64,000 nucleotides of DNA from Enemella evansiae (GCA_017255395.1 JAFKDC010000023.1:42999-106998); one strand, 5' to 3'. Positions 46,145-56,617 are shown, counted from the stretch's first letter. Translations and numbers: made by a program. Notes: a model not told the origin generated them from the letters alone.

Positions 46145-46765
46145 TCAGCGAATGCAGATGATTTCGACGCGACGGTTCTTGGCCATGCCCTGCGACGTGG
46201 CATTCGAGGCCACCGGCATGCGCTCGCCGTAGCCGCGGATGTCGGTCACGTTCTTGCCCATGCCGCGCGCGATGCTGGCCACCGCGACGGCGCGGTTGTA
46301 GCTCAACTTCATGTTGTACGCATCCGAGGCCCGGCTGTCGGTGTGGCCGGCGATCACATAGGCGATGGCCGTGGCATTAGAGAAGAACTCGGCGAGGCGC
46401 TGTTTGCCATGCGGCGAGATCTTGTAGCTGTCGGTGGCGAAGAACTGGTCGGTGTTCAGCACGCCGCAGGTGTTCTGGCGGCGGCAGACCGGGATGCCCT
46501 TGCGATCGAGGTGATTATCCATGTAGCCCTCGACACCGTCGTCCATGACCCAGTGTTCGCAGCCGTCGGGATCGACCCAGATGCCCGGGATATACTGTTC
46601 CCCCCGGATCGTGCGGGTGTTCTGCGTCGAGATGAATGCGTCGTTCTGCACCGTCTGGTCAGCGAAGGCCGGCGCCGTGGCCGACAGACCTGCAAGAGCG
46701 GCCAGAGCCATCGCTCCGATGGCCTTGGTGATGCGGTTTGCCACAGCCTCTTTCCCTTTAATCAT
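46145..46765 (-). CDS. OmpA-family envelope protein
   Basis: 206 residues from the ATG at 46765, with a signal peptide ending near AFA. Residues 61-94 carry the same GIWVDPDGCEHWVMDDGVEG module as the lipoprotein encoded downstream. Residues about 108-206 form an OmpA/MotB peptidoglycan-binding domain: AYVIAGHTDSRASDAYN, LSYNRAVAVASIARGMG, DIRGYGERMPVASN and NRRVEIICI. It probably bridges the outer membrane or periplasm and the cell wall. Expressed with the lipoprotein gene. Confidence 0.88.
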   Translation of the reverse strand: MIKGKEAVANRITKAIGAMALAALAGLSATAPAFADQTVQNDAFISTQNTRTIRGEQYIPGIWVDPDGCEHWVMDDGVEGYMDNHLDRKGIPVCRRQNTCGVLNTDQFFATDSYKISPHGKQRLAEFFSNATAIAYVIAGHTDSRASDAYNMKLSYNRAVAVASIARGMGKNVTDIRGYGERMPVASNATSQGMAKNRRVEIICIR

Positions 46766-46964
46766 GGTTCCCCCAATTGCACGGCTCCCGTTTGGCAGCG
46801 GGCCGCGCAAATTAACTATAATCAACACATTAGCAAATGTGCTTCGCCTGTGAAGGGAAAAGCACGCGGTACTGTCACGAATTCGGAAACAATTCCCGCA
46901 AACGCACGTGTTTATTGTGGATATTTGAGATGATGATTGCGAAACAATCAGTTCCGCGCCGGTC

Positions 46965-48275
46965 TTAGCGCCCTGCCACGACCCCCTTCAGAGAGTTCGG
47001 CCCCGAGGAAACGATTCGGATTCGCGCCAGGTCTCCGGCGGCCAGATCCTCGGCCTCGACATGCACAGCGTGCAGGTATTCCGACTTGCCGACCATCTGC
47101 CCGGGCAACCGTCCGGGCTTTTCGAAGAGGACCTGAACCTCGCGTCCGACCATGGCATCCTGAAGCGCGCGCTGCTGTTTCGTCAGCAGGGCCTGAAGCC
47201 GTTGCAGGCGGTCGTCCTTCTCGTCCTCCGGCACCTGCGGGCGCTCTGCGGCGGGGGTGCCGGGGCGCTCGGAATACTTGAAGGAAAAGGCGCTGCCGTA
47301 TTCCACCGCCTCGATCAGGGAAAGGGTATCGCGGAAGTCCTCTTCGGTCTCTTCCGGGAAGCCCACGATAAAATCGCCGGACATGTGAAGATCGGGCCGC
47401 ACCGCGCGCAGCCGCTCGATCAACCGCAGATAGCTTTCTGCCGTGTGCTGGCGGTTCATCCGCTTCAGCACCCGGTCCGATCCCGCCTGCACCGGCAGGT
47501 GTAGATAGGGCATCAGCTTCTCGCAGTCGCCATGGGCGGCGATCAGTGCGTCGTCCATGTCGTTGGGGTGGCTGGTGGTGTAGCGGATACGCGCCAGTCC
47601 GTCGATCTTGTCCAGGGCCCGGATCAGCCCGGCCAGCCCGCCCTCATGGCCGTGGTAGGCGTTGACGTTCTGCCCCAGCAGGGTGATCTCGCGCACGCCG
47701 CGCTCGACCAGATCGCGCGCCTCGGCCACGACCCGGTCAGCGGGCCGCGAAACCTCGGCCCCGCGCGTATAGGGCACCACGCAGAAGGCGCAGAACTTGT
47801 CGCAGCCCTCCTGCACGGTCAGGAAGGCCGCCGGAGCCCGCCGCGCCTTGGACCGGCCCTTGAGATGGGCGAACTTGTCCTCTTCGGGGAAATCCGTGTC
47901 GATGGCCTTGGCACCGTTGTGGGTCCGCGCGGTCAGTTCGGGCAGACGGTGGTAACTCTGCGGGCCGACGACCAGATCGACCATGGGCTGGCGCTTCATG
48001 ATCTCCTCGCCCTCGGCCTGCGCCACGCAGCCCGCCACGCCGATCTTCAGATCGGGACGCGCCGCCTTCAGCCCCTTGTAGCGGCCCAGCTCGGAATAGA
48101 CCTTCTCCGCCGCCTTCTCGCGGATATGGCAGGTGTTCAAAAGGATCATGTCCGCGTCGTCCGGGCGGTCCGTGACCTCGTAGCCCTCGCCGCCCATGGC
48201 CTCGGCCATGCGCTCGCTGTCGTAGACGTTCATCTGGCAGCCGTAGGTCTTGATGAAAAGCTTCTTCGCGGTCAT
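46965..48275 (-). CDS. miaB: tRNA-2-methylthio-N6-dimethylallyladenosine synthase
   Basis: 436 residues from the ATG at 48275 with GGAAGGA upstream. It is a radical-SAM enzyme adding the methylthio group to i6A37 of tRNAs. The N-terminal UPF0004 domain is seen in [15 protein letters not shown] and [13 protein letters not shown]. The radical-SAM cluster is [15 protein letters not shown] (CxxxCxxC), and the TRAM domain is at about 370-436. It is the first of the minus-strand housekeeping run; 199 AT-richer bases separate it from the OmpA-like gene. Confidence 0.96.
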   Translation of the reverse strand: MTAKKLFIKTYGCQMNVYDSERMAEAMGGEGYEVTDRPDDADMILLNTCHIREKAAEKVYSELGRYKGLKAARPDLKIGVAGCVAQAEGEEIMKRQPMVDLVVGPQSYHRLPELTARTHNGAKAIDTDFPEEDKFAHLKGRSKARRAPAAFLTVQEGCDKFCAFCVVPYTRGAEVSRPADRVVAEARDLVERGVREITLLGQNVNAYHGHEGGLAGLIRALDKIDGLARIRYTTSHPNDMDDALIAAHGDCEKLMPYLHLPVQAGSDRVLKRMNRQHTAESYLRLIERLRAVRPDLHMSGDFIVGFPEETEEDFRDTLSLIEAVEYGSAFSFKYSERPGTPAAERPQVPEDEKDDRLQRLQALLTKQQRALQDAMVGREVQVLFEKPGRLPGQMVGKSEYLHAVHVEAEDLAAGDLARIRIVSSGPNSLKGVVAGR

Positions 48276-48392
48276 CGCCTGCTTCCTTCCGGTCACGGAT
48301 CAGGGGCCTGCACTACAGCACAACCCACCCGGCTTGCAATGCGCGAGATTTTCACCGAATCATGCGACATGACGCCCGTGAAGAGGCCCGCG

Positions 48393-49262
48393 ATGCAGTA
48401 CCGTGATCTCAAGGACTTCCTGAACCGCGCCCGCGCCGCGCTGCAAACCGGGCCGGTGGCGCTTGTCTTTGCCGAAGACGCGGCAGAGCTGGACACCACG
48501 CTCCGGCACCACCGCCACTCGGGCTTCCGCACGGTGCTGCTGTTCTCGCCGCCGCGATTCGAGATCGCCCCGGACCTGCGGGACAAGGTTCATCGCATCG
48601 ACACCGACATGACCGCCGAGGGCGTGCTGCAAGCGGCGGTGAACACCCTGATCGCCGCCGCCCCGGGCCAGTGGTTCTACTATTGCTACAACGCCGAATA
48701 CCTCTTCTACCCCTATTGCGAAACGCGCACCGTGGGCGAAATGCTCGCCTTCCACACCGAGGAACGGCGCGACGCAATGCTGACCTATGTGGTCGACCTC
48801 TACGCCGGGGACCTCGCCCGGTCGCCCGGCGCCGTCTCGCTGGACGACGCATGGCTCGACCGCTCGGGCTACTACGCGCTGGCGCGACCCGATCCGGCCA
48901 ACCACAACCACCCGAAAGAACGGCAACTCGATTTCTTCGGCGGGCTGCGCTGGCGCCACGAGGAACACGTGCCGCTGGCCCGCCGCAAGATCGACCGCAT
49001 CAGCCTGTTCCGCGCCAGACCTGGGCTGCACCTGCGCGAGGACCACACCTTCGATGACGAAGAATACAACACCTATGCCTGCCCCTGGCACAACAACCTG
49101 ACCGCGGCGGTGGCCTCCTTCCGCACCGCCAAGGCGCTGAAACACAACCCGGGCAGCACATACGACATCCGCAGCTTCCGCTGGCACAACTCCACACCCT
49201 TCGAATGGCACTCCCGGCAACTGCTGGACCTCGGCCTGATGGAGCCCGGCCAGTGGTTCTGA
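48393..49262 (+). CDS. Conserved protein, glycosyltransferase-2-like
   Basis: 289 residues from the ATG at 48393, preceded by AAGAGG; ATGs at 48339 and 48369 are alternatives. Landmarks are WFYYCYNAEYLFYPYCETR, EERRDAMLTYVVDLYAGDL, EEYNTYACPWHNNLTAAVA and the C-terminal FRWHNSTPFEWHSRQLLDLG. I recall similar Rhodobacteraceae proteins being annotated as family 2 glycosyltransferases, but no clear DxD motif stands out, so the call is tentative. Divergent from miaB. Confidence 0.5.
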   Translation: MQYRDLKDFLNRARAALQTGPVALVFAEDAAELDTTLRHHRHSGFRTVLLFSPPRFEIAPDLRDKVHRIDTDMTAEGVLQAAVNTLIAAAPGQWFYYCYNAEYLFYPYCETRTVGEMLAFHTEERRDAMLTYVVDLYAGDLARSPGAVSLDDAWLDRSGYYALARPDPANHNHPKERQLDFFGGLRWRHEEHVPLARRKIDRISLFRARPGLHLREDHTFDDEEYNTYACPWHNNLTAAVASFRTAKALKHNPGSTYDIRSFRWHNSTPFEWHSRQLLDLGLMEPGQWF

Positions 49263-49378
49263 CGGGCGCCCGGAACGGGTCGCCACCGAGGCAGGCGCCG
49301 GACCCCCGACCCGGCGCCACAGGCCCCCGGATCACCCGGACCATGCACTGAACCGCCGCCCCGCTCAGGCGCGCCCCT

Positions 49379-49486
49379 GCTTCATAGGTTTCGAAAATAC
49401 CACGGGGTTTGGGGCCGAGCCCCAACAGGGGTCCGGGGATGCAATCCCCGGAAGTGAGAGCGCGCCGAAGGCGCTCCGCGGGATCG
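49379..49486 (-). repeat. Dispersed 3'-end repeat, copy I (long form)
   Basis: On the minus strand: CCGGGGATTGCATCCCCGG hairpin, then TTGGGGCTCGGCCCCAA hairpin, then CCCCGTGGTATTTTCGAAAC and a diverged tail ending TGAAGC. It lies directly after the DedA gene in its direction. Confidence 0.75.
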
Positions 49487-49494
49487 CCCCCGCC

Positions 49495-50100
49495 CTATTC
49501 CGCCGCGGCACGCTCCGCCGCGCGGCGCCGGAACAGCAGCCAGCCAAGGAAGGCCGCCACGACGCCCCCTGCGACCAGCCCGCCGAACTCCTGCGCCAGC
49601 TCGGCGATCTCGGCAATCTCGGCGGAAAAGAAATAGCCCAGAGAAACATACATCCCGACCCAGATCACCTCGCCGCTCACGCTGCCCAGCGTGAACTTGG
49701 CCCAGGCCAGCCCCCCGGCCCCGGCGATCAGGTTGGCATAGGGCCCCAGCGGCGCCACCAGCCAGCGCGACAGGAAGACCGCGATGGCCCCGCAGCGCGC
49801 CACCGCATCCTGCGCGCGGCCCACGCTGCGCCCGATCTTGGGACGGGCGCGCAGCCGCGCCACCAAGCCCGAACCACCCCGGCGTCCGATGAAATACCCC
49901 ACCTGGTCCCCCAGCAAGGCCCCCAGGTAGGCGGTGACGCAGATCGCGGTCAGGCTCATGTCGCCCGAGGCCGCAAAGGCTCCGCCCGCCAGCATCAGGA
50001 AGGTCGAGGGCACCGGCGCCGCAAGACAAGAGGTGAAGGTCGCGATCGCGATCGCCCAAAGCCCGTAATCGGCCAGAAGCTGCACGACATCCGGGCTCAT
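49495..50100 (-). CDS. DedA-family membrane protein
   Basis: 201 residues with about five hydrophobic segments. The DedA signature is visible in GDQVGYFIGRRGGSGLVAR and FLSRWLVAPLGPYANLIAGAG, including the conserved Arg of FLSRW. DedA proteins are inner-membrane lipid scramblases or transport proteins linked to proton-motive force and envelope health. Its start overlaps the stop of the small upstream gene by four bases, so they form a two-gene operon. Confidence 0.88.
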   Translation of the reverse strand: MSPDVVQLLADYGLWAIAIATFTSCLAAPVPSTFLMLAGGAFAASGDMSLTAICVTAYLGALLGDQVGYFIGRRGGSGLVARLRARPKIGRSVGRAQDAVARCGAIAVFLSRWLVAPLGPYANLIAGAGGLAWAKFTLGSVSGEVIWVGMYVSLGYFFSAEIAEIAELAQEFGGLVAGGVVAAFLGWLLFRRRAAERAAAE

Positions 50101-50441
50101 CGCTGCGCCTCCCGGTAGACCGAGATGGCCGCGTCGAGATCGCGCATCACCTCTTCGACGGGCACGCCGCGCAGCGCCGCAACCTCGCGCAGGGTCATGC
50201 GCCGGGGCGGCGCATCAGGCGACAGCCCCAGCGCCGCGCCGATGACCTCGGGCGGGACGCGCCGCGAATGCGCCACGTAGCGCGGCGTCATCCAGGGCTC
50301 CAGATCCTGCCGGTTCCGTGTCTGATCCCAGTGAAAGGCCGTCTGGCCAAGCTGGAACGCGAAATACAGCGTGACGACAAGGGCCACGCCGAAACCGGCC
50401 TTCAGGAGCCTGCGCAGTCTGTCGCGTTTCGCCTCGGTCAT
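50097..50441 (-). CDS. Small membrane-anchored protein of unknown function
   Basis: 114 residues from the ATG at 50441, AAGGGCC upstream. One membrane helix (about 15-35: AGFGVALVVTLYFAFQLGQT) follows a basic N-terminus, then a soluble part containing HSRRVPPEVIGAALGLSPD and RRMTLREVAALRGVPVEE, which looks like a small helical, HTH-like unit. It overlaps the DedA gene by four bases and may act with it. I do not recognise the family. Confidence 0.65.
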   Translation of the reverse strand: MTEAKRDRLRRLLKAGFGVALVVTLYFAFQLGQTAFHWDQTRNRQDLEPWMTPRYVAHSRRVPPEVIGAALGLSPDAPPRRMTLREVAALRGVPVEEVMRDLDAAISVYREAQR

Positions 50442-50599
50442 CCGCAAGGCCCTTACAGGCCAAGGCGCCCCGACGCCAGAGGGACGGGGACGCTTTTCGC
50501 ATCACCGCAGGACGGACCCGCATGCGTGGGCGGGCATCCCGGGGGCGCAACACCCCTCCCCCGCATCCCGGCCCGCGCCTCGGAACGGGCGCGGGATGG

Positions 50600-51274
50600 T
50601 CAGCCGAAATCCTCGGTCACGATCCGGGCCTTGGGCACGCCGACCGCGTCCAGCGCCTTTTGCATGGCGTCGATCATCGGATCGGGTCCGCAGATATAGC
50701 AGGTATCCCGACCCGGCACGACCAGCGTCGACAGAAGCTCTGCGTCGATCTGGCCGTGGGCCAGCGGGCTGCCCGGCTGGTCGGTCACGGTCCAGTAGCA
50801 ATTCAGTCCGGGCATGGCCTCGAATTCCTGCCGCAGGATGATGTCCCGGTCGGTCGTATTGGAGAAGACCAGCGTATTGCCCTGCAACGATCCCATCTTG
50901 GCCAGCTTGTTGCGCAGAATGGCGATGAAGGGGGTCACCCCGGCGCCGCCCGCGATGAAGACCCCGTCGCCCTTGTCCTCGATCGCGCCCCAGGGGTCCG
51001 CGATCAGCGCCGTGTCGCCGGGCGTCATCTGGCCGATCCGCTTCGTCACCCCATCATGATCGGGGTAGGATTTGATCGTGAATTCAAGATGATCGTCGCC
51101 CGGCAGGCTGGTGAAGGTGAAGGGCCGCCGTTCGTCGCGCCACCCGTCCCGGTCCAGCGCGAAATCCGTGGCCTGTCCGGGGGTGAAATCGAACCCCTCG
51201 GGCTTTTCGAAGGTCAGCCGGTGGGTGTCATGTGTCACCGGCTCTGTGCTCTTCAGGGTGATCCTGTAAGTCAT
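50600..51274 (-). CDS. FNR-like flavin/NAD(P)H reductase
   Basis: 224 residues from the ATG at 51274 with AGAGGACC upstream. It has ferredoxin-NADP reductase layout: the FAD domain at about 1-95 (ERRPFTFTSLPGDDHLEFTI, with RPFTFTS binding FAD) and the NAD domain at about 100-224 (GGAGVTPFIAILRNKL, CYICGPDPMIDAMQKAL). No [2Fe-2S] domain is present. It could pass electrons from NAD(P)H to a flavoprotein or ferredoxin; the partner is unknown. Cytoplasmic. Confidence 0.87.
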   Translation of the reverse strand: MTYRITLKSTEPVTHDTHRLTFEKPEGFDFTPGQATDFALDRDGWRDERRPFTFTSLPGDDHLEFTIKSYPDHDGVTKRIGQMTPGDTALIADPWGAIEDKGDGVFIAGGAGVTPFIAILRNKLAKMGSLQGNTLVFSNTTDRDIILRQEFEAMPGLNCYWTVTDQPGSPLAHGQIDAELLSTLVVPGRDTCYICGPDPMIDAMQKALDAVGVPKARIVTEDFG

Positions 51275-51326
51275 GGGGTCCTCTTTGCCGTTCCCCGACG
51301 AACGACACAGATGCCCCGGCGGTTCC

Positions 51327-51659
51327 TCAGACCTCCTTGGAGGCCCGCGATCCGTAGGTGCACAGCACCCCGTGCCCATCCGTGGCGCGGACCAGCCGGT
51401 CGTCGCGGAAGATCGCGTGCACGAACCGCTCTTGCCCGTCGCCGGCATAGACGAAGCTGACGCAGGATTCGTCGAAATCCGCCGGATTGCGCTCGAACCC
51501 GCGCTCCAGCCCAAGCTGCGCCTCGATATCGGCCTGTGTCGCGCCAATGGCAAGCCGCTCCGCCACGCCGTCGTTCCCCGGCGCCTCGGCGCGCGGGCCG
51601 CCGCCACCGGCACAGGCGGCAAGTAGGCAAAGAGAGACAAGGGCGACAACTGGTTTCAT
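51327..51659 (-). CDS. Small lipoprotein (BamE/SmpA-like domain possible)
   Basis: 110 residues from the ATG at 51659. The signal ends in lipobox LAAC (Cys 16). The mature part, starting with a GGGG stretch, has LAIGATQADIEAQLGLERGF and a Cys pair (ESCVSFV, GVLCTYG). The pattern IGATQADIEAQLG followed by strands is reminiscent of SmpA/BamE-type small outer-membrane lipoproteins, but the match is weak. It lies 52 bases upstream of the FNR-like gene on the same strand. Confidence 0.65.
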   Translation of the reverse strand: MKPVVALVSLCLLAACAGGGGPRAEAPGNDGVAERLAIGATQADIEAQLGLERGFERNPADFDESCVSFVYAGDGQERFVHAIFRDDRLVRATDGHGVLCTYGSRASKEV

Positions 51660-51930
51660 GAGACAACTCCACTTTGGCAGACCAAGGCTAGCACGCGGCT
51701 TTCGCAACGGAAACCGTCCTGCTCATCGCTGCCCGGCAAGCAGGTTTCGCGACCGGCACGGGGCAGCGCCAAGCCCCGCGCCGCCCGATCCGGCCCCCGC
51801 GGTGCCGCGATCAACGCCCCCCAGATCCGCGGCCCCGCACCGGCCTTCAGGCGCACCGGACCAGCTGCTGCCACAGCCGCCGCACGGGGCGTCGCGCCCC
51901 GCGTCAGGCCCTGCCCGCCAAACCATGACA
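51660..51930. other. Gap between the lipoprotein gene and fabI
   Basis: GC-rich DNA with no gene or clear structure apart from the fabI terminator beyond its right edge. It must contain the lipoprotein promoter. Confidence 0.5.
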
Positions 51931-51963
51931 GGAAAAGGCCCGGCTCCTTTCGGGGCCGGGCCT
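51931..51963 (-). terminator. fabI terminator
   Basis: On the minus strand, AGGCCCGGC (51963-51955) pairs with GCCGGGCCT (51944-51936) across a 10-base loop, followed by TTTCC. It ends the fabB-fabI transcript. Confidence 0.8.
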
Positions 51964-52024
51964 GTGACATCAAGGCGGGCTCAGGGCGCGCGCCGGGCCG
52001 TCCCGCGCGCAGCATCCTCCGCGT

Positions 52025-52813
52025 TCAGAGGTGATCGTACTGCGGCATGCCCAGCACGTGATAACCGCCGTCGACGCGGATGATCTCTCCGGTCGTGCAG
52101 GCGCCTGCCTCCGAGATCAGGTAGACCGCCGTGCCGCCCACCGCCTCCAGCGTGGCATTTGCGCCCAGCGGCGCGTTCATGTCGGTGTGCTTGTAGGTCT
52201 TGCGCGCGCCGCCGATGGCCGCACCGGCCAGCGTCTTCATCGGGCCCGGCGAGATCGCATTCACCCGGATCCCGTCCGTGCCGAGGTCGTTGGCCAGATA
52301 GCGCGTGGTCGATTCCAGCGCCGCCTTGGCGACCCCCATGACGTTGTAGTTCGGCGTCACCCGGGTCGAACCCATGTAGGTCAGCGTCAGCAGCGTGCCG
52401 CCCGCCGTCATCAGCGGATGCGCCCGCCGCGCCACGTCGATGAAGGAATAGACCGAGATGTCCATGGAGTTGCGGAAATTCCCGCGCGAGGTGTTCAGGA
52501 TCCGCCCCGTCAGTTCGGACTTGTCGCTGTAGGCGATGGCATGGACAACGAAGTCCAGCCGGTCCCAGCGCGCGCCCAGCTTCTCGAAAGCCGCATCCAG
52601 CGAGGCATCGTCGGTGACATCCACGTCGACCATGAAATCCGACCCGACAGAGGCCGCCAGCGGCTCCAGCCGCTTGCCGAAGGCCTCGCCCTGATAGGTA
52701 AAGGCCAGCTCGGCCCCCGCCTCGGCGCAGGCCTTCGCAATGCCCCAGGCGATCGAACGCTCGTTCGCCACACCCATGACAAGCCCGCGCTTGCCCTCCA
52801 AGGAAATCGTCAT
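52025..52813 (-). CDS. fabI: Enoyl-ACP reductase [NADH]
   Basis: 262 residues. It reduces enoyl-ACP in the last step of each fatty-acid elongation cycle. It is an atypical short-chain dehydrogenase: the cofactor region is GLVMGVANERSIAWGIA, and the catalytic Tyr-x6-Lys is in YNVMGVAKAALE. The C-terminal GGYHVLGMPQYDHL is as expected. It lies 15 bases downstream of fabB, in one transcript, and is followed by a terminator. FabI is the target of triclosan-type inhibitors in other bacteria. Confidence 0.95.
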   Translation of the reverse strand: MTISLEGKRGLVMGVANERSIAWGIAKACAEAGAELAFTYQGEAFGKRLEPLAASVGSDFMVDVDVTDDASLDAAFEKLGARWDRLDFVVHAIAYSDKSELTGRILNTSRGNFRNSMDISVYSFIDVARRAHPLMTAGGTLLTLTYMGSTRVTPNYNVMGVAKAALESTTRYLANDLGTDGIRVNAISPGPMKTLAGAAIGGARKTYKHTDMNAPLGANATLEAVGGTAVYLISEAGACTTGEIIRVDGGYHVLGMPQYDHL

Positions 52814-52828
52814 CTCAAACGCCCCGCG

Positions 52829-54058
<1,230 letters not shown>

Positions 54059-54258
54059 ACGGCCTCCCTTGCGTTTGCTTGGGCCTTACTAAGGGACGCG
54101 GGCCGGGTGGCGCAAGGCGGGAAGGGCCGGACCGACACGCTTATCCCCCGCATGGGGGGACGATCCGTCGCTTCTGGGGCAGGAAATACGCAGCCCCTGC
54201 CCCGGGGGACGCCGGGCCTTTACCGCCAACGGCGCATCCGGCCCGCCGGTCCCGGACC

Positions 54259-54573
54259 TCAATGCAGGCTCAGCAGGACCTGGATGTCGCGACGGCTGAG
54301 CGGTGCCAGCAGCGCCCGCTCCTCGGCGTTCAGGCCCTCGCCGCGCGCCACCCTCTGCTCGATCCCCTGCGCCACCTCGCTTGTCGAACGATAGTAGAAC
54401 TCGGGGTCCGAGGCGCTGAGATCACGCATCAGGCGCTCCAGCAGCCGCTTGCGCTTCTCCGCATCCAGATCGCTTCGCTTGTCCTGCAGCACGGGCTTGA
54501 CCTCCGGTTCGCATGGCCTCTCTTCCTTGCACAGATAGCGGCGAACGCGCCGCCGTCGACCGCCCCGAGACAT
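54259..54573 (-). CDS. Hypothetical protein between fabB and fabA
   Basis: 104 residues. The N-terminus is very basic (GGRRRRVRRYLCKEERPC). From about residue 32 it is helical and charged (KRSDLDAEKRKRLLERLMRD, YYRSTSEVAQGIEQRVARGE, LSRRDIQVLLSLH). Codons from there are GC-biased at the third position, as in real genes here; the first 20-30 residues may be non-coding and the start later. It is divergent from the next gene, 15 bases away. No family recognised. Confidence 0.5.
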   Translation of the reverse strand: MSRGGRRRRVRRYLCKEERPCEPEVKPVLQDKRSDLDAEKRKRLLERLMRDLSASDPEFYYRSTSEVAQGIEQRVARGEGLNAEERALLAPLSRRDIQVLLSLH

Positions 54574-54588
54574 TGGAGAGGCCCGCCC

Positions 54589-55200
54589 GTGTTCCGCCGC
54601 CTGACGCGCTGGATGTCACCGCCCCAGAAACCGGCCCGCCATCCGCCCGACCCCGAGGCCGAAGAGGCCCTCGCGGCGGTTCTGGACCGCGATCCCTACC
54701 TCTGCCTTGCGGATCGGGGCCTGCGGCTGGTCTCTGTCTTCGACGATCTGCGCTACGACCGCGCCGACATGGACATGCTGAACGGCCCGATGCGCAGGCG
54801 ACTCGTCGCCGCGCTTGCCCCGCTGGGCGTCCGGCAAGGCAGCGGGTCGCGCCTGGACTGTCCGGTCACGGGCCTGCGCCTGCATATGCCGAAGTTCCGC
54901 GCCCTCGGCGCCTCGCCCTTCGACGCGCTACGCGATACGGTGCGCGCCCCCACGGATTACGCCGTGCTGACCCCCACGCAGGCCGCCTGCGCGATCATCG
55001 AGGCCCATGCCACCGAAGACGCCATCCGCCTGCTGGAGCGTCTCGTCCAGACCCATCCGGTCAACCTGCTGCGGATCTTCGACTATCTCGACGGCAGCCC
55101 TGCGCACGAGGCTTTCCGCCCCGCCATTGGCCACCTTGTCCCGATCCAGCGCGCCGCCGTCCGCAGAAGCCCGCTGAAGGACCGCCGCGCCCTGCGCTGA
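54589..55200 (+). CDS. Hypothetical protein between fabB and fabA
   Basis: 203 residues from a GTG with GGAGAGG upstream. The body is soluble: EEALAAVLDRDPYLCLADRG, then RLVSVFDDLRYDRADMDMLN, PVTGLRLHMPKFRALGASPF and TPTQAACAIIEAHATEDAIR. No signal peptide, membrane helix or known catalytic motif stands out. It is on the opposite strand from the fab genes and convergent with fabA. With its divergent partner it interrupts a gene cluster that is usually continuous. Confidence 0.6.
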   Translation: MFRRLTRWMSPPQKPARHPPDPEAEEALAAVLDRDPYLCLADRGLRLVSVFDDLRYDRADMDMLNGPMRRRLVAALAPLGVRQGSGSRLDCPVTGLRLHMPKFRALGASPFDALRDTVRAPTDYAVLTPTQAACAIIEAHATEDAIRLLERLVQTHPVNLLRIFDYLDGSPAHEAFRPAIGHLVPIQRAAVRRSPLKDRRALR

Positions 55201-55249
55201 CCCGCGTCGGCAGCCCCCGCCGCAGCCAGAACCTCAGGCGCTGCAATGC

Positions 55250-55276
55250 AAAAGGCCGGCGCCCAAGGCACCGGCC
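55250..55276 (-). terminator. fabA terminator
   Basis: On the minus strand, a 10-bp stem GGCCGGTGCC/GGCGCCGGCC (one G-U) with a 3-base loop, then TTT. It lies 35 bases past the fabA stop, so fabA is probably transcribed apart from fabB-fabI. Confidence 0.8.
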
Positions 55277-55311
55277 CGCAACAGTCCGCCCCGGTCGAGG
55301 CCCGGCAGCCC

Positions 55312-55821
55312 TCAGTTCTCGCTGAGCGCCACCTTCATGTCCTTGACCTCGTAGATCACCTCGCCATCGGCCTCGACGATGCCATCGGCCACCCCCATGG
55401 TCAGCCGGCGCGTCTGCACCGCCTTGGTGAAATCCACCTTGTAGGTCAGCATCTTGCGGTCGGGCCGCACCATGCCCTTCAGCTTCACCTCGCCGACACC
55501 CAGCGCATAGCCGCGCCCCGTCCAGCCACGCCAGCCCAGATTGAAGCCGGTCAGCTGCCACAGCCCGTCAAGGCCAAGACAGCCCGGCATGATCGGGTTG
55601 CCGGGAAAGTGACACTCGAAGAACCACAGGTCCGGCGTGATGTCGAACTCGGCCCGCACATGGCCCTTGCCGTGCAGCCCCGCATCGCCGGAAATCTCGG
55701 TGATCCGGTCCATCATCAGCATCGGCGGCTCGGGCAGCTGGGCGTTGCCCGGCCCGAAAAGCTCGCCGCGTGCACATTTCAGAAGGTCTTCCTTGCCGAA
55801 GCTGGTCGGATAGTCGGCCAT
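55312..55821 (-). CDS. fabA: 3-hydroxydecanoyl-ACP dehydratase/isomerase
   Basis: 169 residues from the ATG at 55821 ([14 protein letters not shown]). It dehydrates 3-hydroxydecanoyl-ACP and isomerises the double bond, starting unsaturated fatty-acid synthesis. The active-site His is in [14 protein letters not shown], the Asp in [12 protein letters not shown], and MMDRITEI is in the N-terminal hot-dog strand. It is divergent from irr (173 bases), and the irr-fab linkage is known in alphaproteobacteria. Confidence 0.95.
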   Translation of the reverse strand: MADYPTSFGKEDLLKCARGELFGPGNAQLPEPPMLMMDRITEISGDAGLHGKGHVRAEFDITPDLWFFECHFPGNPIMPGCLGLDGLWQLTGFNLGWRGWTGRGYALGVGEVKLKGMVRPDRKMLTYKVDFTKAVQTRRLTMGVADGIVEADGEVIYEVKDMKVALSEN

Positions 55822-55994
55822 GTCGGCACGCCCCTTTTGCTGGTCTCCCGTGACCGGGAAAAATCCGGCCCCCTCTAGCACCGGGTGGCGGCGCGGCGCA
55901 AGGGTGCGGGCCGTCCCGGCGAAATCTGTTTGAATTCGCCCCCCCCAAGCCCCTATATTCCACAAAGACCCAAGGCAGACGGCATGGACAGGCG

Positions 55995-56411
55995 ATGACC
56001 CAGGCAATGGAACGCGGCAAGGCATGGCTGGCGCACAGCGACCTGCGCCCGACCCGTCAGCGCGTCGCCCTCGCCGCGCTGCTGGTCGGCGACGGCCAGA
56101 ACCGCCACGTCACCGCCGAAAGCCTCTTCGTCTCCGCCCAGGATCAGGGCGAGCAGGTCTCCCTCGCGACAGTCTACAACACGCTGCGCGCCTTCTGCGA
56201 CGCCGGCCTGATGCAAGAGGTGACGGTGGACGGCTCGCGCAGCTACTTCGACACCAACACCCACGACCACCCCCATTTCTACTGGGAGGACGACGCGCAC
56301 CTGACCGACGCGCCCTCGGACGAACTGGTGATCTCGCGCTTGCCCAAAGCCCCCGAGGGTGCCGAAATCGCCTCCGTCGACGTGGTCATCCGCCTGCGCC
56401 GCAAAAGCTGA
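55995..56411 (+). CDS. irr: Irr-type Fur-family iron response regulator
   Basis: 138 residues. The winged helix of the Fur family is in [16 protein letters not shown] and [19 protein letters not shown]. The His-rich stretch [20 protein letters not shown] matches the heme/metal-binding segment of Irr rather than Fur, Zur or Mur. Irr controls iron and heme genes in alphaproteobacteria; the Rhodobacterales form lacks the N-terminal heme-regulatory motif of Bradyrhizobium Irr, as seen here. Divergent from fabA. Confidence 0.9.
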   Translation: MTQAMERGKAWLAHSDLRPTRQRVALAALLVGDGQNRHVTAESLFVSAQDQGEQVSLATVYNTLRAFCDAGLMQEVTVDGSRSYFDTNTHDHPHFYWEDDAHLTDAPSDELVISRLPKAPEGAEIASVDVVIRLRRKS

Positions 56412-56459
56412 CCGCTCCCCCTGCCCCCGGCATCCGGCGGCAGGCCCGAACCGCCCGCC

Positions 56460-56565
56460 CTTCTTTGGTCTCGAAATACCTCGGGGCTTGGGGCAGCGCC
56501 CCAACGGGGGTTTGGGGGCTCCGCCCCCAAGAGGGAATGCGCGCCGCAGGCGCTCCGCAAGGCAA
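56460..56565 (-). repeat. Dispersed 3'-end repeat, copy J (long form)
   Basis: On the minus strand: TTGGGGGCGGAGCCCCCAA, then TTGGGGCGCTGCCCCAA, then CCCCGAGGTATTTCGAGACC and AAAGAAGG. It lies between irr and nagA, downstream of nagA in its direction. The layout is like copy I. Confidence 0.78.
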
Positions 56566-56617
56566 CCGCCCCGCCCAAGCCAACCGCTCCGCCAACGGCC
56601 TGCTCCCGCACGCAGCG

